Below, in pieces: positions 36,438-45,424 of a DNA stretch of 64,000 nucleotides. The first letter of the stretch is position 1. Each line of letters begins with the position of its first letter. Below the pieces are notes generated by a model. The model did no database searches. It saw only the letters and a program-made list of their open reading frames with translations, and had not been told where the DNA came from. The DNA comes from Tardiphaga robiniae. Its GTDB lineage: Bacteria > Pseudomonadota > Alphaproteobacteria > Rhizobiales > Xanthobacteraceae. A program made the position numbers and the translations under genes. The DNA is taken from the NCBI RefSeq assembly GCF_013359755.1, contig NZ_JABMCJ010000094.1, positions 124,001-188,000 of the forward strand, read 5' to 3'.

Positions 36438-37667
36438 TTACTTCTTCACCAGCGGGCAGCGCGACTGCGCCAACGGCTGAAACGCCTGATCGGCGGGTAC
36501 CGTGGCGAGCAGTTTGTAATAGTCCCATGGTGCCTTGGACTCATTCGGCTTCTTCACCTCGAACAGATACATGTCGTGGACCATACGACCATCTTCGCGG
36601 ATCTTGCCGTTCTTGTAGAACACGTCATCGACGGGCAGTTCACGCATCTTCTTCATCACCTCTTCGGTGCTGTCGGTGCCGGCGGCCTGCACGGCTTTCA
36701 GATAATGCAGTACCGATGAATATGTGCCGGTCTGAAGCATGTTCGGCATGGCGTTCACCTTCCCGTAGAAGCGCTTCGACCATTTCCGCGTCTCGTCGTT
36801 CATGTCCCAATACGACGCCTCGGTGATCGTCAGCCCCTGGGCCTCCTTCAACCCGAGACCGTGAACGTCGTTGATAAATCCCGCCAGCGCCGAGAGCTTC
36901 TGGCCGCCTGCCGTCAAGCCGAACTCTGCCGCCTGCTTGATCGAGTTAATGGTGTCGCCGCCGGCATTGGCGAGAGCCACAACCTTGGCCTTGGACGACT
37001 GTGCCTGCAGTAGGACGGAGGCGAAGTCCGCGGTCCCGACCGGGTGTTTCGTTGCACCGGCGACCTTGCCGCCCGATGCCTTGACGACATCGCCAGTGTC
37101 CTTCTCGAGGCCTTGACCGAACGCATAGTCCGCCGTCACGAAATACCAGGTATCGAAACCCTGGCTGACTAGCGCCTTACCTGTGCTGTTCGCGATCGCG
37201 AATGTGTCATAGGCCCAATGAACCACATAGGGTCCACACACCTCGTTCGTGATCCGGGTCGATCCCGGCGAGCTCAGCGTGATGATCTTCTTCTTCTCCT
37301 TGGCGATTTCAAGGACGGCCAAAGCAGGCGACGACGACGCAACGTCGAGAATGGCATCGACCTTGTCGGTATCAAACCATTTGCGTGCAGCGTTGGCGGC
37401 AATATCGGGCTTGTTCTGGTGATCTGCGAATACGACTTCGATCGGCATGCCGAGGACCTTGCCGCCGAAATCCTCCACCGCCATCTGCGCCGCAGTCACG
37501 GCACCCTTGCCGGTAATGTCGGCATAGACGCCCGACATATCCTCGATGACGCCGACACGGACGACGCCATCCGAGACCTGTGCGTTCTGCGCCGCAGCAG
37601 AAGCGGTGCAAAGAAAAACGCTGGCAATCGCCGTCGTAAAGCATGCACCCAGTTCAGATCGTCTCAT
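36438..37667 (-). CDS. ABC transporter substrate-binding protein (branched-chain amino-acid type)
   Basis: The 409-residue protein is a periplasmic binding protein of the Leu/Ile/Val family (Peripla_BP_6), many of which bind small carboxylates or aromatic acids. A signal peptide covers about residues 1-26 (ending AAAQ). VRVGVIEDMSGVYADITGKG, GGKVLGMPIEVVFADHQNKP and SSPALAVLEIAKEKKKI are typical. The ATG at 37667 sits eight bases after AGGGG. No permease or ATPase genes are adjacent. Its place beside CoA-acting enzymes suggests it brings in their substrate, but the ligand is not known. Confidence 0.88.
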   Translation of the reverse strand: MRRSELGACFTTAIASVFLCTASAAAQNAQVSDGVVRVGVIEDMSGVYADITGKGAVTAAQMAVEDFGGKVLGMPIEVVFADHQNKPDIAANAARKWFDTDKVDAILDVASSSPALAVLEIAKEKKKIITLSSPGSTRITNEVCGPYVVHWAYDTFAIANSTGKALVSQGFDTWYFVTADYAFGQGLEKDTGDVVKASGGKVAGATKHPVGTADFASVLLQAQSSKAKVVALANAGGDTINSIKQAAEFGLTAGGQKLSALAGFINDVHGLGLKEAQGLTITEASYWDMNDETRKWSKRFYGKVNAMPNMLQTGTYSSVLHYLKAVQAAGTDSTEEVMKKMRELPVDDVFYKNGKIREDGRMVHDMYLFEVKKPNESKAPWDYYKLLATVPADQAFQPLAQSRCPLVKK

Positions 37668-37743
37668 ATCCTCCACCCCTTTTACGTTCTTGATTTTTCA
37701 ATATGCCTGCAACGCGCGATCTCTCCAGGGACCTATCGCATCG

Positions 37744-38502
37744 TCACTTCCCGTTTCCTCTGTTCGCAAACACAGCCAGGCCACGCTTGGCATCCGCACT
37801 CGTGAAGGTGCGCTGACCGAGTGCGGCCTCCACGCGAAATGCTTCTGCTAGCGGCAGATCTTGAAGCGTCAGCGCCGCTTCCTTGATGGTCTGGATGGCG
37901 ATCGGACTCAGTGCCGCAATCCTGGCTGCCATCTCATAGGCCAGCAGTTCGACTTGATCGGAATCGGCAACCCGGTTGACGACGCCTTTGGCAAGCATGT
38001 CATCCGCGGAAAAGCGCTCCGCCGTCAGCATGATCTCCATGGCATGCGCGTAGCCGATCTGCCGGACCAGGCGCACGAGCGTGCCTCCCGCCGGCACGAA
38101 ACCGTGCTTCGGTTCGGGCAGTTGAAAGACAGCGTCGCGCGCCGCGATCCGGATGTCCGTCGCCAGCATGATCTCGAACCCGCCGCCCATGCACATGCCG
38201 CGAATGGCGCTGATGACCGGCTTATAGAATCCGGGAAACTTGATGTGGGCCGGATCCCAGGCAGAGATGTCGATCGTGTCCGCCGCAAGTGCAGGAATAG
38301 ACTCCCGGAGGTCAGCACCGACGCAGAAGGCGCGATCGCCCGCACCGGTCAGCACCACGGCCCGGATCTCATCGTCATCCTTGATGGCGTGGAATGCGCG
38401 GCCGAGGTCGTCATACATGGCGAGCGTCAGCGCATTCATCTTGTCCGGCCGGTTGATCCGAACGGTTGCGACGTGACCGTCCTTGGTGAAATCAATCGCC
38501 AT
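37744..38502 (-). CDS. Enoyl-CoA hydratase/isomerase family protein
   Basis: The 252-residue protein is a crotonase-fold enzyme. Both hydratase glutamates are kept: Glu110 in GGGFEIMLATD and Glu130 in LPEPKHGF, exactly 20 residues apart as in rat crotonase Glu144/Glu164. The oxyanion-hole segment CVGADL (about 60-65) is present. It therefore probably hydrates an enoyl-CoA. The ATG overlaps the upstream CoA-transferase stop (TGATG), so the two enzymes are coexpressed and probably act in one pathway. The substrate cannot be told from sequence alone. Confidence 0.9.
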   Translation of the reverse strand: MAIDFTKDGHVATVRINRPDKMNALTLAMYDDLGRAFHAIKDDDEIRAVVLTGAGDRAFCVGADLRESIPALAADTIDISAWDPAHIKFPGFYKPVISAIRGMCMGGGFEIMLATDIRIAARDAVFQLPEPKHGFVPAGGTLVRLVRQIGYAHAMEIMLTAERFSADDMLAKGVVNRVADSDQVELLAYEMAARIAALSPIAIQTIKEAALTLQDLPLAEAFRVEAALGQRTFTSADAKRGLAVFANRGNGK

Positions 38503-39740
38503 CAGATCGCTCCCGACGCCTTGAGACGCGCCAGCTCGGCCGCCGTGACATCCGCCAGCCGGGAGAGAACCTCTGCATTGTCCTCGCCAGGTAGCGGCGC
38601 TTTTTCGAACGACATCTGTCCCGCACCGGATAGCTTGATCGGCAGACCGAACATGCCGATCAGCTTTCCGGCGATCGGAACGTCGACGATCATGTTACGC
38701 GCAGCGATGTGCGGGTCTTCCACCACTTCGGCGATGGTCTTGATGGCGCTGAGCGGGATCTTGTCGCCCGCCATCTCCTCGAGTTCGGCCTTGGTGTAGT
38801 TCGCGAACCAGCGTTCCAGCAGCGGCTTGACCCTGGTCTCTGCCACCGCGTGATCGAACCGCTTCTCCATCGTATCGATAGCAGGATCTTTGGCCTGTTC
38901 CGGCTCGCCGAACAGCGCGCAGGTAATCGCCCAGAACTTGTCGGTGTAGCCGCCGAAGAAAACGTAGCCGTCCTTGCAGGGAAACTGGCCATAGGGCCGA
39001 ACGAACGGATGATCGTTGCCCAGTGGCGAGGCGACCTCTTTCTGCGCGGTGTAACGGACCACGGCGTTCTCGGTCAGTGTCAGCACGGAGTCTTGCTGAG
39101 ATACATCGACCACCTGACCGACGCCGGTCTTCTCCGCCTCTCGCAATGCTGCGAGCGTTCCGATAGCCGCATAGAGGGAAGCGGCGAGGTCGCCGATGAT
39201 CGTGCCGACGCGCACCGGCGGCAGATCGGCATAGCCGTTCATCGACCACAGGCCGCCGGCCGCCTGCCCCGTATTGTCATAGGCCGGCTTGGATGAATTT
39301 GGACCTGTGCGACCGAAGCCACTGATAGCGGTGTAGACGAGCCTGGGATTGAGTTCGCGCAGCACCTCGTAGCTGAGGCCAAGCTTGTCCATCGTGCCGG
39401 GACGGAAGTTCTCAACGAGGATGTCGGCCTTCTGCACCAGCTTCTTCAGCAGGGCCTTGCCATCCTCGGATTTGAGATTGAGCGTGATGCCCCTCTTGTT
39501 GCGGTTGAACTGTGTGAAGAAGGCGCTGAGCTGCTCATCGTCGTTGCCGACGAAGGGTGGAAAGGTCCGCGCATAATCCGGCTCTCCGGGATGCTCCACC
39601 TTGATCACGGTGGCACCCAGGTCTGCGAACAACATCGAGCAGAATGGACCTGCGACAACACGCGTGATGTCAAGCACCGTCACGCCCTTGAGAGGACCGT
39701 TGCGCTCCTTGAGCCCATCTATCTTTTCTGCAGTGTTCAC
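38502..39740 (-). CDS. Class III (CaiB/BaiF) CoA-transferase (GTG start)
   Basis: The family moves CoA between acids through an Asp-linked anhydride. The GTG at 39740 lies five bases after GGGAGG, giving 412 residues; in-frame ATGs further upstream are less likely. GVTVLDITRVVAGPFCSMLF, LGATVIKVEHPGEPDYAR, NRNKRGITLNL and SGFGRTGP are present, and Asp184 in VGTIIGDLAASLYAAIG matches the catalytic aspartate position (as Asp169 in formyl-CoA transferase). The adjacent HMG-CoA reductase raises the option of a 3-hydroxy-3-methylglutarate transferase; this is inference. Confidence 0.9.
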   Translation of the reverse strand: MNTAEKIDGLKERNGPLKGVTVLDITRVVAGPFCSMLFADLGATVIKVEHPGEPDYARTFPPFVGNDDEQLSAFFTQFNRNKRGITLNLKSEDGKALLKKLVQKADILVENFRPGTMDKLGLSYEVLRELNPRLVYTAISGFGRTGPNSSKPAYDNTGQAAGGLWSMNGYADLPPVRVGTIIGDLAASLYAAIGTLAALREAEKTGVGQVVDVSQQDSVLTLTENAVVRYTAQKEVASPLGNDHPFVRPYGQFPCKDGYVFFGGYTDKFWAITCALFGEPEQAKDPAIDTMEKRFDHAVAETRVKPLLERWFANYTKAELEEMAGDKIPLSAIKTIAEVVEDPHIAARNMIVDVPIAGKLIGMFGLPIKLSGAGQMSFEKAPLPGEDNAEVLSRLADVTAAELARLKASGAI

Positions 39741-39905
39741 ATCATCCTCCCAGTCCATACGAATATCCGCCGACAACATCGGCGCGCGTGGTTTTCGTAC
39801 AAGAGCATGAGTATCGAAGATACATTTTCATACCCGCCGGGCGTGCAAGCGTGACGCCTGCACGAAGTTGCGTTGCACAAAGTGGCGTTAGAACGCCTCC
39901 ACTTT

Positions 39906-41216
39906 TTACGAACGCAGCTTCTCGAGAACTTCCTTAGCGCGATCAACACGCACGTCGTGATTGGCGGCGAGCGCGGCGGCGACCTTCTCGATCTCGTCAC
40001 CGGTGGCGCCGGCGACGATGGCGATATTGCGCGCATGCAGTGCCATGTGCCCCTTCTGGATGCCTTCGGTGGCCAGCGCACGAAGCGCACCCATGTTCTG
40101 CGCCAGACCGACGGCAACGGCGACTTCCGCCAGTTCCTGCGCACTCTGCACGCCAAGTATCTTCAGGGCCGCTCGCGCGGCGGGATGGGTCTTGGTGGCA
40201 CCGCCGACGAGGCCGAGCGCCATCGGCATCTCAATGGTGCCGACGAGATTGCCGCTGCCATCGATTTCCCAATTGGTGAGCGAGGTATAGCGGCCGGAGC
40301 GCGAGGCCCAGACATGGGCGCCGGCCTCGATGGCGCGCCAGTCATTGCCGGTGGCGACCACCACGGGATCGATACCGTTCATAATGCCCTTGTTGTGGGT
40401 CGCAGCGCGGTAGGGATCGACGATCGCAAACGCGCAGGCCTCGACGATGCCGCGGGCGATCCGCTCGCCGCTGTATTCGTCGGTCTTCAGCGCTTCCGGT
40501 GTGACGCGCACCATGGCACGCGCGATGCGCAGATCCGCGTAATTCGACAAAATACGAAGGCGAACCTCACCGCCGGTGATCTTCTCGATCAGCGGCGCGA
40601 CCGTCTCCGCCATCGTGTTGACGGTGTTGGCGCCCATGGCATCGCGCACGTCGACGATGAGATGCACGGCCATCATCGGCCCTACCGATGTGTTTTCGAA
40701 CACATGCACCTCGACGTCGCGGCAGCCGCCGCCGAGCGAGATCAGCACCTTGTCCTTGGCATTGGCCGCCTCGATGATGGCATCGCGCTCACGCAATACG
40801 CGGGCGCGGGCGCCATGCACATCGGTGACACCCAGCACCTGCACCTGCGCACGCATGATCGGCGCTGAGCTTGAGGTCTGGAAACCGCCGCATTTACGAA
40901 CGATGCGCGCCATATAGGACGCCGCGGCCACCACCGACGGCTCCTCGACCGCCATCGGAATCAGGTAATCACGGCCGTTCACAGTGAAATTGGTGGCGAT
41001 ACCGACCGGCAGTTCGAAAGTGCCGATGACATTCTCGATCATGCCATTGGCGAGTTCGAGCGGCAGCGCACCGGGGCCGAAGGCCGCGCGCTCGGTATCA
41101 CCGAGCGAGGTCGCGTCGATCACACGGTCCAGCCTTTCGGCAGGCACGAGATTGCGCAGATTTTCCAAACGCGAATTGATCTTTCCGGGCTGTTCGCCCG
41201 ACTTCGAACCGGCCAT
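39906..41216 (-). CDS. mvaA: Hydroxymethylglutaryl-CoA reductase, degradative class II
   Basis: Class II enzymes usually run from mevalonate to HMG-CoA with NAD(H). The start at 41216 follows GGGAGG at seven bases, giving 436 residues, matching the Pseudomonas mevalonii enzyme. The catalytic set is present by alignment to that enzyme: Glu92 (VEEPSVV), Lys276 ([10 protein letters not shown]), Asp292 (ATGND) and His390 ([11 protein letters not shown]). [12 protein letters not shown] and DAMGANTVN complete the family pattern. Alphaproteobacteria mostly use the non-mevalonate pathway, so a catabolic role is likely. It is transcribed with or beside the CoA-transferase. Confidence 0.93.
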   Translation of the reverse strand: MAGSKSGEQPGKINSRLENLRNLVPAERLDRVIDATSLGDTERAAFGPGALPLELANGMIENVIGTFELPVGIATNFTVNGRDYLIPMAVEEPSVVAAASYMARIVRKCGGFQTSSSAPIMRAQVQVLGVTDVHGARARVLRERDAIIEAANAKDKVLISLGGGCRDVEVHVFENTSVGPMMAVHLIVDVRDAMGANTVNTMAETVAPLIEKITGGEVRLRILSNYADLRIARAMVRVTPEALKTDEYSGERIARGIVEACAFAIVDPYRAATHNKGIMNGIDPVVVATGNDWRAIEAGAHVWASRSGRYTSLTNWEIDGSGNLVGTIEMPMALGLVGGATKTHPAARAALKILGVQSAQELAEVAVAVGLAQNMGALRALATEGIQKGHMALHARNIAIVAGATGDEIEKVAAALAANHDVRVDRAKEVLEKLRS

Positions 41217-41259
41217 TGCGGCGCCTCCCACACAGGGTCTTCTGTTGGCGGCACGTTAG

Positions 41260-41273
41260 GCATCCGCGGATGC
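41260..41273. promoter_or_regulatory. Perfect 14-bp palindrome, candidate MocR operator (site 1)
   Basis: GCATCCGCGGATGC is an exact palindrome lying 44 bases before the HMG-CoA reductase start. A single half site, GCGGATGC, recurs at 41341-41348 in the same control region. MocR-type regulators often bind several half sites between divergent genes. Confidence 0.4.
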
Positions 41274-41411
41274 CGTTCGAAAGAGACAGTTCTGAAATAT
41301 TGTCCTAGACTGTACCCATGGCGATATGACCTTTGTATTCGCGGATGCAGCATTCTTCCGCGCAAATGGAGTGCAGACCAGGTCCATCTGCGCGAAGACA
41401 TGAGACTGGAC

Positions 41412-41425
41412 GATTGAATTCAATC
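41412..41425. promoter_or_regulatory. Perfect 14-bp palindrome, candidate regulator site (site 2)
   Basis: GATTGAATTCAATC is an exact palindrome 65 bases before the MocR start and within the divergent control region. It differs from site 1 and could serve a different regulator or autoregulation. Confidence 0.35.
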
Positions 41426-41489
41426 TTGTCGCTCTTGGAGAAAGGTACGGTTCTGATGGATCGTCCAGCACTGCACCTGGAGGCATTGC

Positions 41490-42884
41490 TTGACTGCTTC
41501 TCGTGAGCCGTCCGACCGCGGCACAACGTTGGCCGAGACTTTGGCCGGCCGGTTGCGTGTACAAATCCTCTCCGGCGCATTGCCGGAAGGCAACCGCCTG
41601 CCCTCGATCAGAAAGGCCGCCGGGGAATTTGGCGTGTCGAAGAACACCGTAGTCGAAACCTATGACCGGCTGGTGCTTGGCAATCTCGTCGCGGCAAAGG
41701 CAGGCTCCGGTTTCGTTGTCATCTATCGCGGGGATGATGGCGGGCGACCGAAACACGTGAGCGAAGCCGTCGACATCGCATCGCTGCTAAGTGCCCAGCT
41801 CTCGCAGAATTTCGAGATCCGCGTCGGCGACGGACGGCCGCCGGCGTCATGGACGGAGCAATCGGAGATCAAGCGCCATCTGAGCGGCACCGGACGGATC
41901 CTGCCGGCCGCCGCTGACGCCTATGGCTCCGCGCTCGGATTCCTGCCGCTCCGACAACAGATCGCATTGCGGCTGCAAGCCCAGCAAATCGCGGTGAAGG
42001 AAGACGGGCTTCTGCTCACATTCGGAGCCAATCACGCGCTCGACCTGATCATCCGCGCGATGCTGTCGCCTGGCGATACGGTGCTGGTGGACGAGCCCGG
42101 CTACTATCCTCTGTTCGCAAAGCTCACGCTGGCGCAGGTTCGCATCGTCGGCGTTCGCCGCCTGGCGGATGGGCCGGATGTCGACGACCTCGCCGCAAAG
42201 ATCCAGTCGGAGCGGCCGAAGCTGTTTTTCACGCAGTCGCTTGGCCACAATCCGACCGGAGGATCGATCACGCTGCCCGTGGCGCATGCGGTGCTTCAGA
42301 CGGCGATGCGATCGAACCTCGTGATCGTCGAGGACGACCCGTTTGCCGATCTGCCGATGGCGGTGAACAGCCGGCTGGCGACGCTCGATCAGTTGAACAA
42401 TGTGATCTCGATCGGAACCTTCTCGAAGACGCTGTCGGCGAGCCTGCGATCGGGCTTCATTGCGGCCCGCAGCGACCGCATCGCGACGCTGGCCGAACTG
42501 AAGATGCTCACCACCGTCAATAGTTCCGGACATGTGGAGCGGCTGCTGCACCGGCTGCTCGCGGACGGCCACTATGAACGGCACCTGAAGCGGCTGGGAC
42601 AGCGGGGTGAAGCCGCCATGGGCCAGGTGCGCGCCAATCTCGTGCGCGGCGGGCATCAGCTCTATACCGACGCACGCACGGGCTATTACCTGTATCTGCT
42701 GCTGCCGGACGGAATCGACGACATGGCGCTGGCGCGCGAAGGCGCGAAGGACAGCATCTTCATCGCGCCGGGAAGCCTGTTCTGCCTCGACAAGAACAGT
42801 CGGCTGGCGCGGGCGATCAGAATCAATGTGTCGCGGGCGGACAATCCAAAATTCTACGAATTTCTGCTGCGCCGGCTGCAATAG
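41490..42884 (+). CDS. MocR-type GntR/aminotransferase-fold transcriptional regulator
   Basis: MocR proteins join a GntR winged-helix DNA-binding domain to a PLP-dependent aminotransferase-like sensor. The 464-residue protein has LPSIRKAAGEFGVSKNTVVE at about 37-56 (helix-turn-helix), and a sensor domain with NPTGG at 254-258 and the PLP lysine Lys313 in FSKTLSASLRSG. The start is a TTG six bases after GGAGG. It is divergent from the HMG-CoA reductase gene, so control of that cluster is likely. Many MocR members sense amino acids or amines; the ligand here is unknown. Confidence 0.92.
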   Translation: MTASREPSDRGTTLAETLAGRLRVQILSGALPEGNRLPSIRKAAGEFGVSKNTVVETYDRLVLGNLVAAKAGSGFVVIYRGDDGGRPKHVSEAVDIASLLSAQLSQNFEIRVGDGRPPASWTEQSEIKRHLSGTGRILPAAADAYGSALGFLPLRQQIALRLQAQQIAVKEDGLLLTFGANHALDLIIRAMLSPGDTVLVDEPGYYPLFAKLTLAQVRIVGVRRLADGPDVDDLAAKIQSERPKLFFTQSLGHNPTGGSITLPVAHAVLQTAMRSNLVIVEDDPFADLPMAVNSRLATLDQLNNVISIGTFSKTLSASLRSGFIAARSDRIATLAELKMLTTVNSSGHVERLLHRLLADGHYERHLKRLGQRGEAAMGQVRANLVRGGHQLYTDARTGYYLYLLLPDGIDDMALAREGAKDSIFIAPGSLFCLDKNSRLARAIRINVSRADNPKFYEFLLRRLQ

Positions 42885-42898
42885 ACGCCGCGACGCCT

Positions 42899-43600
42899 TC
42901 AGGTCGCTTCCTCGGTATAGGGCGCCAGCACATCCAGCAGATCCCGGCCCCGCGCCGGGGTCGGCTCCACCAGCGCGCGGTTGGCGACCGAATCCAGATG
43001 CGAATGCATCAGCGACATCGCCTTGTTGGCATCGCCCTCCTGAAGCGCCTCGATGATCGCGATATGCTCGCTGATGCCGCATTCCGACGAATGCGGGCGA
43101 CTGAACAGCGACAGTGTCAGACAGCAGCGATAGGCGATCTCGCTGACATAGCGGACCAGCACCGGACTGTTGGTCATCGACGCCAGCATGATGTGAAATT
43201 CAGTCGCCAAGCGAATGGACACGGCGTTCGGCCCGTCATGCGCCTCGCGCTCCGCCTCGACATGCGCCTTGAGGCGCGCGATCTGACTGCTGCTGAGCTT
43301 GCCGGCGATCTTGCGGACGATCAGCCGTTCGAGATCCATCCGAATGTCGAAGATGTCGCGCGCGTCCTGCCAGCTCGGCGTCACGACTACAGCGATGCGG
43401 TTACGTCGCAGCTCCACAAGCCCCTCGGACGCCAGTTGCCCGAGTGCATAGCGCGCAATGGTGCGGCTAACGCCGAAGCGCTCACCCAAGGAGTCCTCGG
43501 GAAGCTTGGCGCCGGGTTCCAGAGCCTGCTCGATGATCGCCCGCCGCAGCGCGCGGCAGATCACCCCAACCTTGTCTTTTGAATTCGGCGCTTCTGGCAT
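42899..43600 (-). CDS. GntR family regulator with FCD domain
   Basis: The 233-residue protein has an N-terminal winged helix (EDSLGERFGVSRTIARYALG, about 35-54) and a C-terminal all-helical FCD domain (FDIRMDLERLIVRKIAG, FHIMLASMTNSPVLVRYVSE, GISEHIAIIEALQEGDANKA) with histidines placed to bind a metal and small carboxylate ligand. It is divergent from an ABC importer operon, with two identical sites in the intervening region. It most likely represses that operon and itself until the substrate or a breakdown product binds. Confidence 0.92.
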   Translation of the reverse strand: MPEAPNSKDKVGVICRALRRAIIEQALEPGAKLPEDSLGERFGVSRTIARYALGQLASEGLVELRRNRIAVVVTPSWQDARDIFDIRMDLERLIVRKIAGKLSSSQIARLKAHVEAEREAHDGPNAVSIRLATEFHIMLASMTNSPVLVRYVSEIAYRCCLTLSLFSRPHSSECGISEHIAIIEALQEGDANKAMSLMHSHLDSVANRALVEPTPARGRDLLDVLAPYTEEAT

Positions 43601-43644
43601 TCAGATCGAACCTGTCGCGATTTGGGCATTCCGGGCCGTGCCCG

Positions 43645-43657
43645 AAGTGCATGCAAT
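43645..43657 (+). promoter_or_regulatory. Candidate GntR operator, copy A
   Basis: AAGTGCATGCAAT has a palindromic core TGCATGCA. The same 13 bases occur, inverted, at 43747-43759. It lies 45 bases before the GntR gene start, consistent with autoregulation. Confidence 0.6.
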
Positions 43658-43746
43658 CGAGGAGAGTGACTGCCCAATAATTCCTCAGGGAATGGCGAGC
43701 GAACGTAAAATGACAACGTTTCGCTCCGGACTCAAGTGGCACCCCA

Positions 43747-43759
43747 ATTGCATGCACTT
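43747..43759 (-). promoter_or_regulatory. Candidate GntR operator, copy B
   Basis: This is the exact reverse complement of copy A; core centres are 101 bases apart. It lies just before the ABC ATPase start, where binding would block the promoter or leader. Two identical 13-mers in a 165-base gap are unlikely by chance. Confidence 0.6.
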
Positions 43760-43765
43760 ATCGCC

Positions 43766-44620
43766 ATGACAAGTATGCAAGAAAATGGACCCACCGAGGG
43801 CCAGCGCAGACCGGTCGCCGTTGAGCTGTCCGCGACCTCAGTAACGTTCGGCCGCGGCCCGACCGCCACGCCGGCGCTTGCGGAGACGAACCTTATCATC
43901 CCCGACGGCGAATTCCTTGCCCTTGTCGGCCCCTCCGGCTGCGGCAAGTCGACGATCCTCAAGCTCGTCAGTAATCTGCTCCGCCCCACTACCGGCGTCG
44001 TCATCGTCGGCGGGCGTGAGGTCGCCGCCAAGGCGTTGCGGATTGGGATGGCGTTCCAGAACCCGACCATGCTGCCCTGGCTGACCATCGAGCGGAACAT
44101 CATGCTTCCGCTCAAGATCGTCGAGCCGTTCCGATCCGAGTATCGACAGAAGCGCAAAGGCGAATTTCGCGACAAGGCGCTTGCATTGCTGGCCCAGGTC
44201 GGCCTCAAGGACTTCGGCAACAAGTATCCTTGGCAGTTGTCCGGTGGCATGCTGCAGCGGGCCAATCTGTGCCGCGCGCTGATCCATGAGCCGCGCATGT
44301 TGCTGCTCGACGAGCCGTTCGGCGCGCTCGACCAGTTCACCAAGGAAGAACTCTGGTCGATCCTGCAGAGCCTCTGGCTGCAACACAAACCGACGGTGCT
44401 GCTGGTCACGCATGACCTCCGCGAAGCCGGCTTCCTGGCCAGCCGCATCTGCGTGATGAGCGCACGACCGGGCCGCATCCTCGACGACAGCCCGGTGGAC
44501 TTCCCGCGCCCGCGCACCATCCCCATGACTTTCGAGCCTGATTTCGTCGCGCTCAACCAGCGCCTGCGGGAACTCATCGTCAATGCCCGGAGCAACGCTC
44601 CCGAAACGCAGGAGGCATAG
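43766..44620 (+). CDS. ABC transporter ATPase (nitrate/sulfonate/taurine-type)
   Basis: The 284-residue protein energises uptake through the downstream permease. Walker A is GPSGCGKST at about 55-63, the signature is LSGGMLQRANL, and Walker B is MLLLDEPFGALD. The start is not certain: ATG 43766 or 43775; a GTG at 43736 would place operator copy B inside the gene and is disfavoured. The stop is three bases before the permease start. Substrate class follows the binding protein, which is of the NMT1/THI5 type. Confidence 0.92.
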   Translation: MTSMQENGPTEGQRRPVAVELSATSVTFGRGPTATPALAETNLIIPDGEFLALVGPSGCGKSTILKLVSNLLRPTTGVVIVGGREVAAKALRIGMAFQNPTMLPWLTIERNIMLPLKIVEPFRSEYRQKRKGEFRDKALALLAQVGLKDFGNKYPWQLSGGMLQRANLCRALIHEPRMLLLDEPFGALDQFTKEELWSILQSLWLQHKPTVLLVTHDLREAGFLASRICVMSARPGRILDDSPVDFPRPRTIPMTFEPDFVALNQRLRELIVNARSNAPETQEA

Positions 44621-44623
44621 GTC

Positions 44624-45397
44624 ATGAGTGTAGGCCTGCGTCAAAAACTCTGGTCGTTCGGACTGATCGTCATCTTCTTCGTCGGATGGCAGTTATTTTG
44701 CGCCATGTCGGGCGTGTCGGATCTGGTTCTTCCGCGTCCGACGGAAATCATTGCGACGCTGATTGCGCGCTTCCCGATCCTGTGGCCGCATATTCTGCAG
44801 ACCCTCGGCACGACCATGGCCGGCTTCGTCCTTGGCGTCGGCCTCGGCGTAGTGCTAGGCGCGGTCATCGGCGTCTCGAAAGTCGCCTATGACACCGCCT
44901 ATCCGCTGTTGGTCGGCTTCTCGTCGATTCCGAAGGTCGCCGTCGTGCCGATCTTCGTTCTGTGGTTCGGCTCCGGCTCGGTACCGGCGATCCTCACCGC
45001 GCTGTCGATCTGCTTCTTCCCCATCGTCGTCAATATCGCGACCGGTCTCGCCACCACCGAGCCCGAGTTGGAAGACGTGCTGAAGGCGCTTGGCGCCAGC
45101 AAGATGGACATTCTCTGGAATGTCGGCCTGCCGCGCACCATGCCGTTCTTCTTTGCCTCGCTGAAAGTCGCGGTCAGCTACGCCTTTGTCGGTGCCGTTC
45201 TGGCCGAGACCGTCGCGTCGAATCGCGGCATCGGCAATGTGATGATGAGCGCATCGTCGAACTTCAACGTCCCGCTGGTGTTCGCCTGCCTGTTCATTCT
45301 CGCGATCCTTGGCGTGGCGCTCTACGTCATTTTCTCTCTGATCGAGGCGCGTGTGACCGGCTGGGCCACACGCAAGAACGATCTCGTTGCCACCTAA
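44624..45397 (+). CDS. ABC transporter permease (SsuC/TauC-type)
   Basis: The 257-residue membrane protein has about six segments, beginning FGLIVIFFVGWQLFCAM, and the EAA loop that contacts the ATPase (EDVLKALGASKMDILWNVGL, about 148-167). Its size and architecture fit the permeases of nitrate, taurine, sulfonate and pyrimidine-precursor importers. Spacing of three bases from the ATPase and 27 to the binding protein indicates an operon. Confidence 0.93.
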   Translation: MSVGLRQKLWSFGLIVIFFVGWQLFCAMSGVSDLVLPRPTEIIATLIARFPILWPHILQTLGTTMAGFVLGVGLGVVLGAVIGVSKVAYDTAYPLLVGFSSIPKVAVVPIFVLWFGSGSVPAILTALSICFFPIVVNIATGLATTEPELEDVLKALGASKMDILWNVGLPRTMPFFFASLKVAVSYAFVGAVLAETVASNRGIGNVMMSASSNFNVPLVFACLFILAILGVALYVIFSLIEARVTGWATRKNDLVAT

Positions 45398-45424
45398 TCC
45401 ACCCACATCAACCAGGAGAATGTC

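Noticed and set aside
41847-43082. 411-residue minus-strand frame across mocR and the GntR gene end
   Set aside because: It overlaps two well-supported genes and is dominated by Arg/Gln/His/Asp low-information composition.
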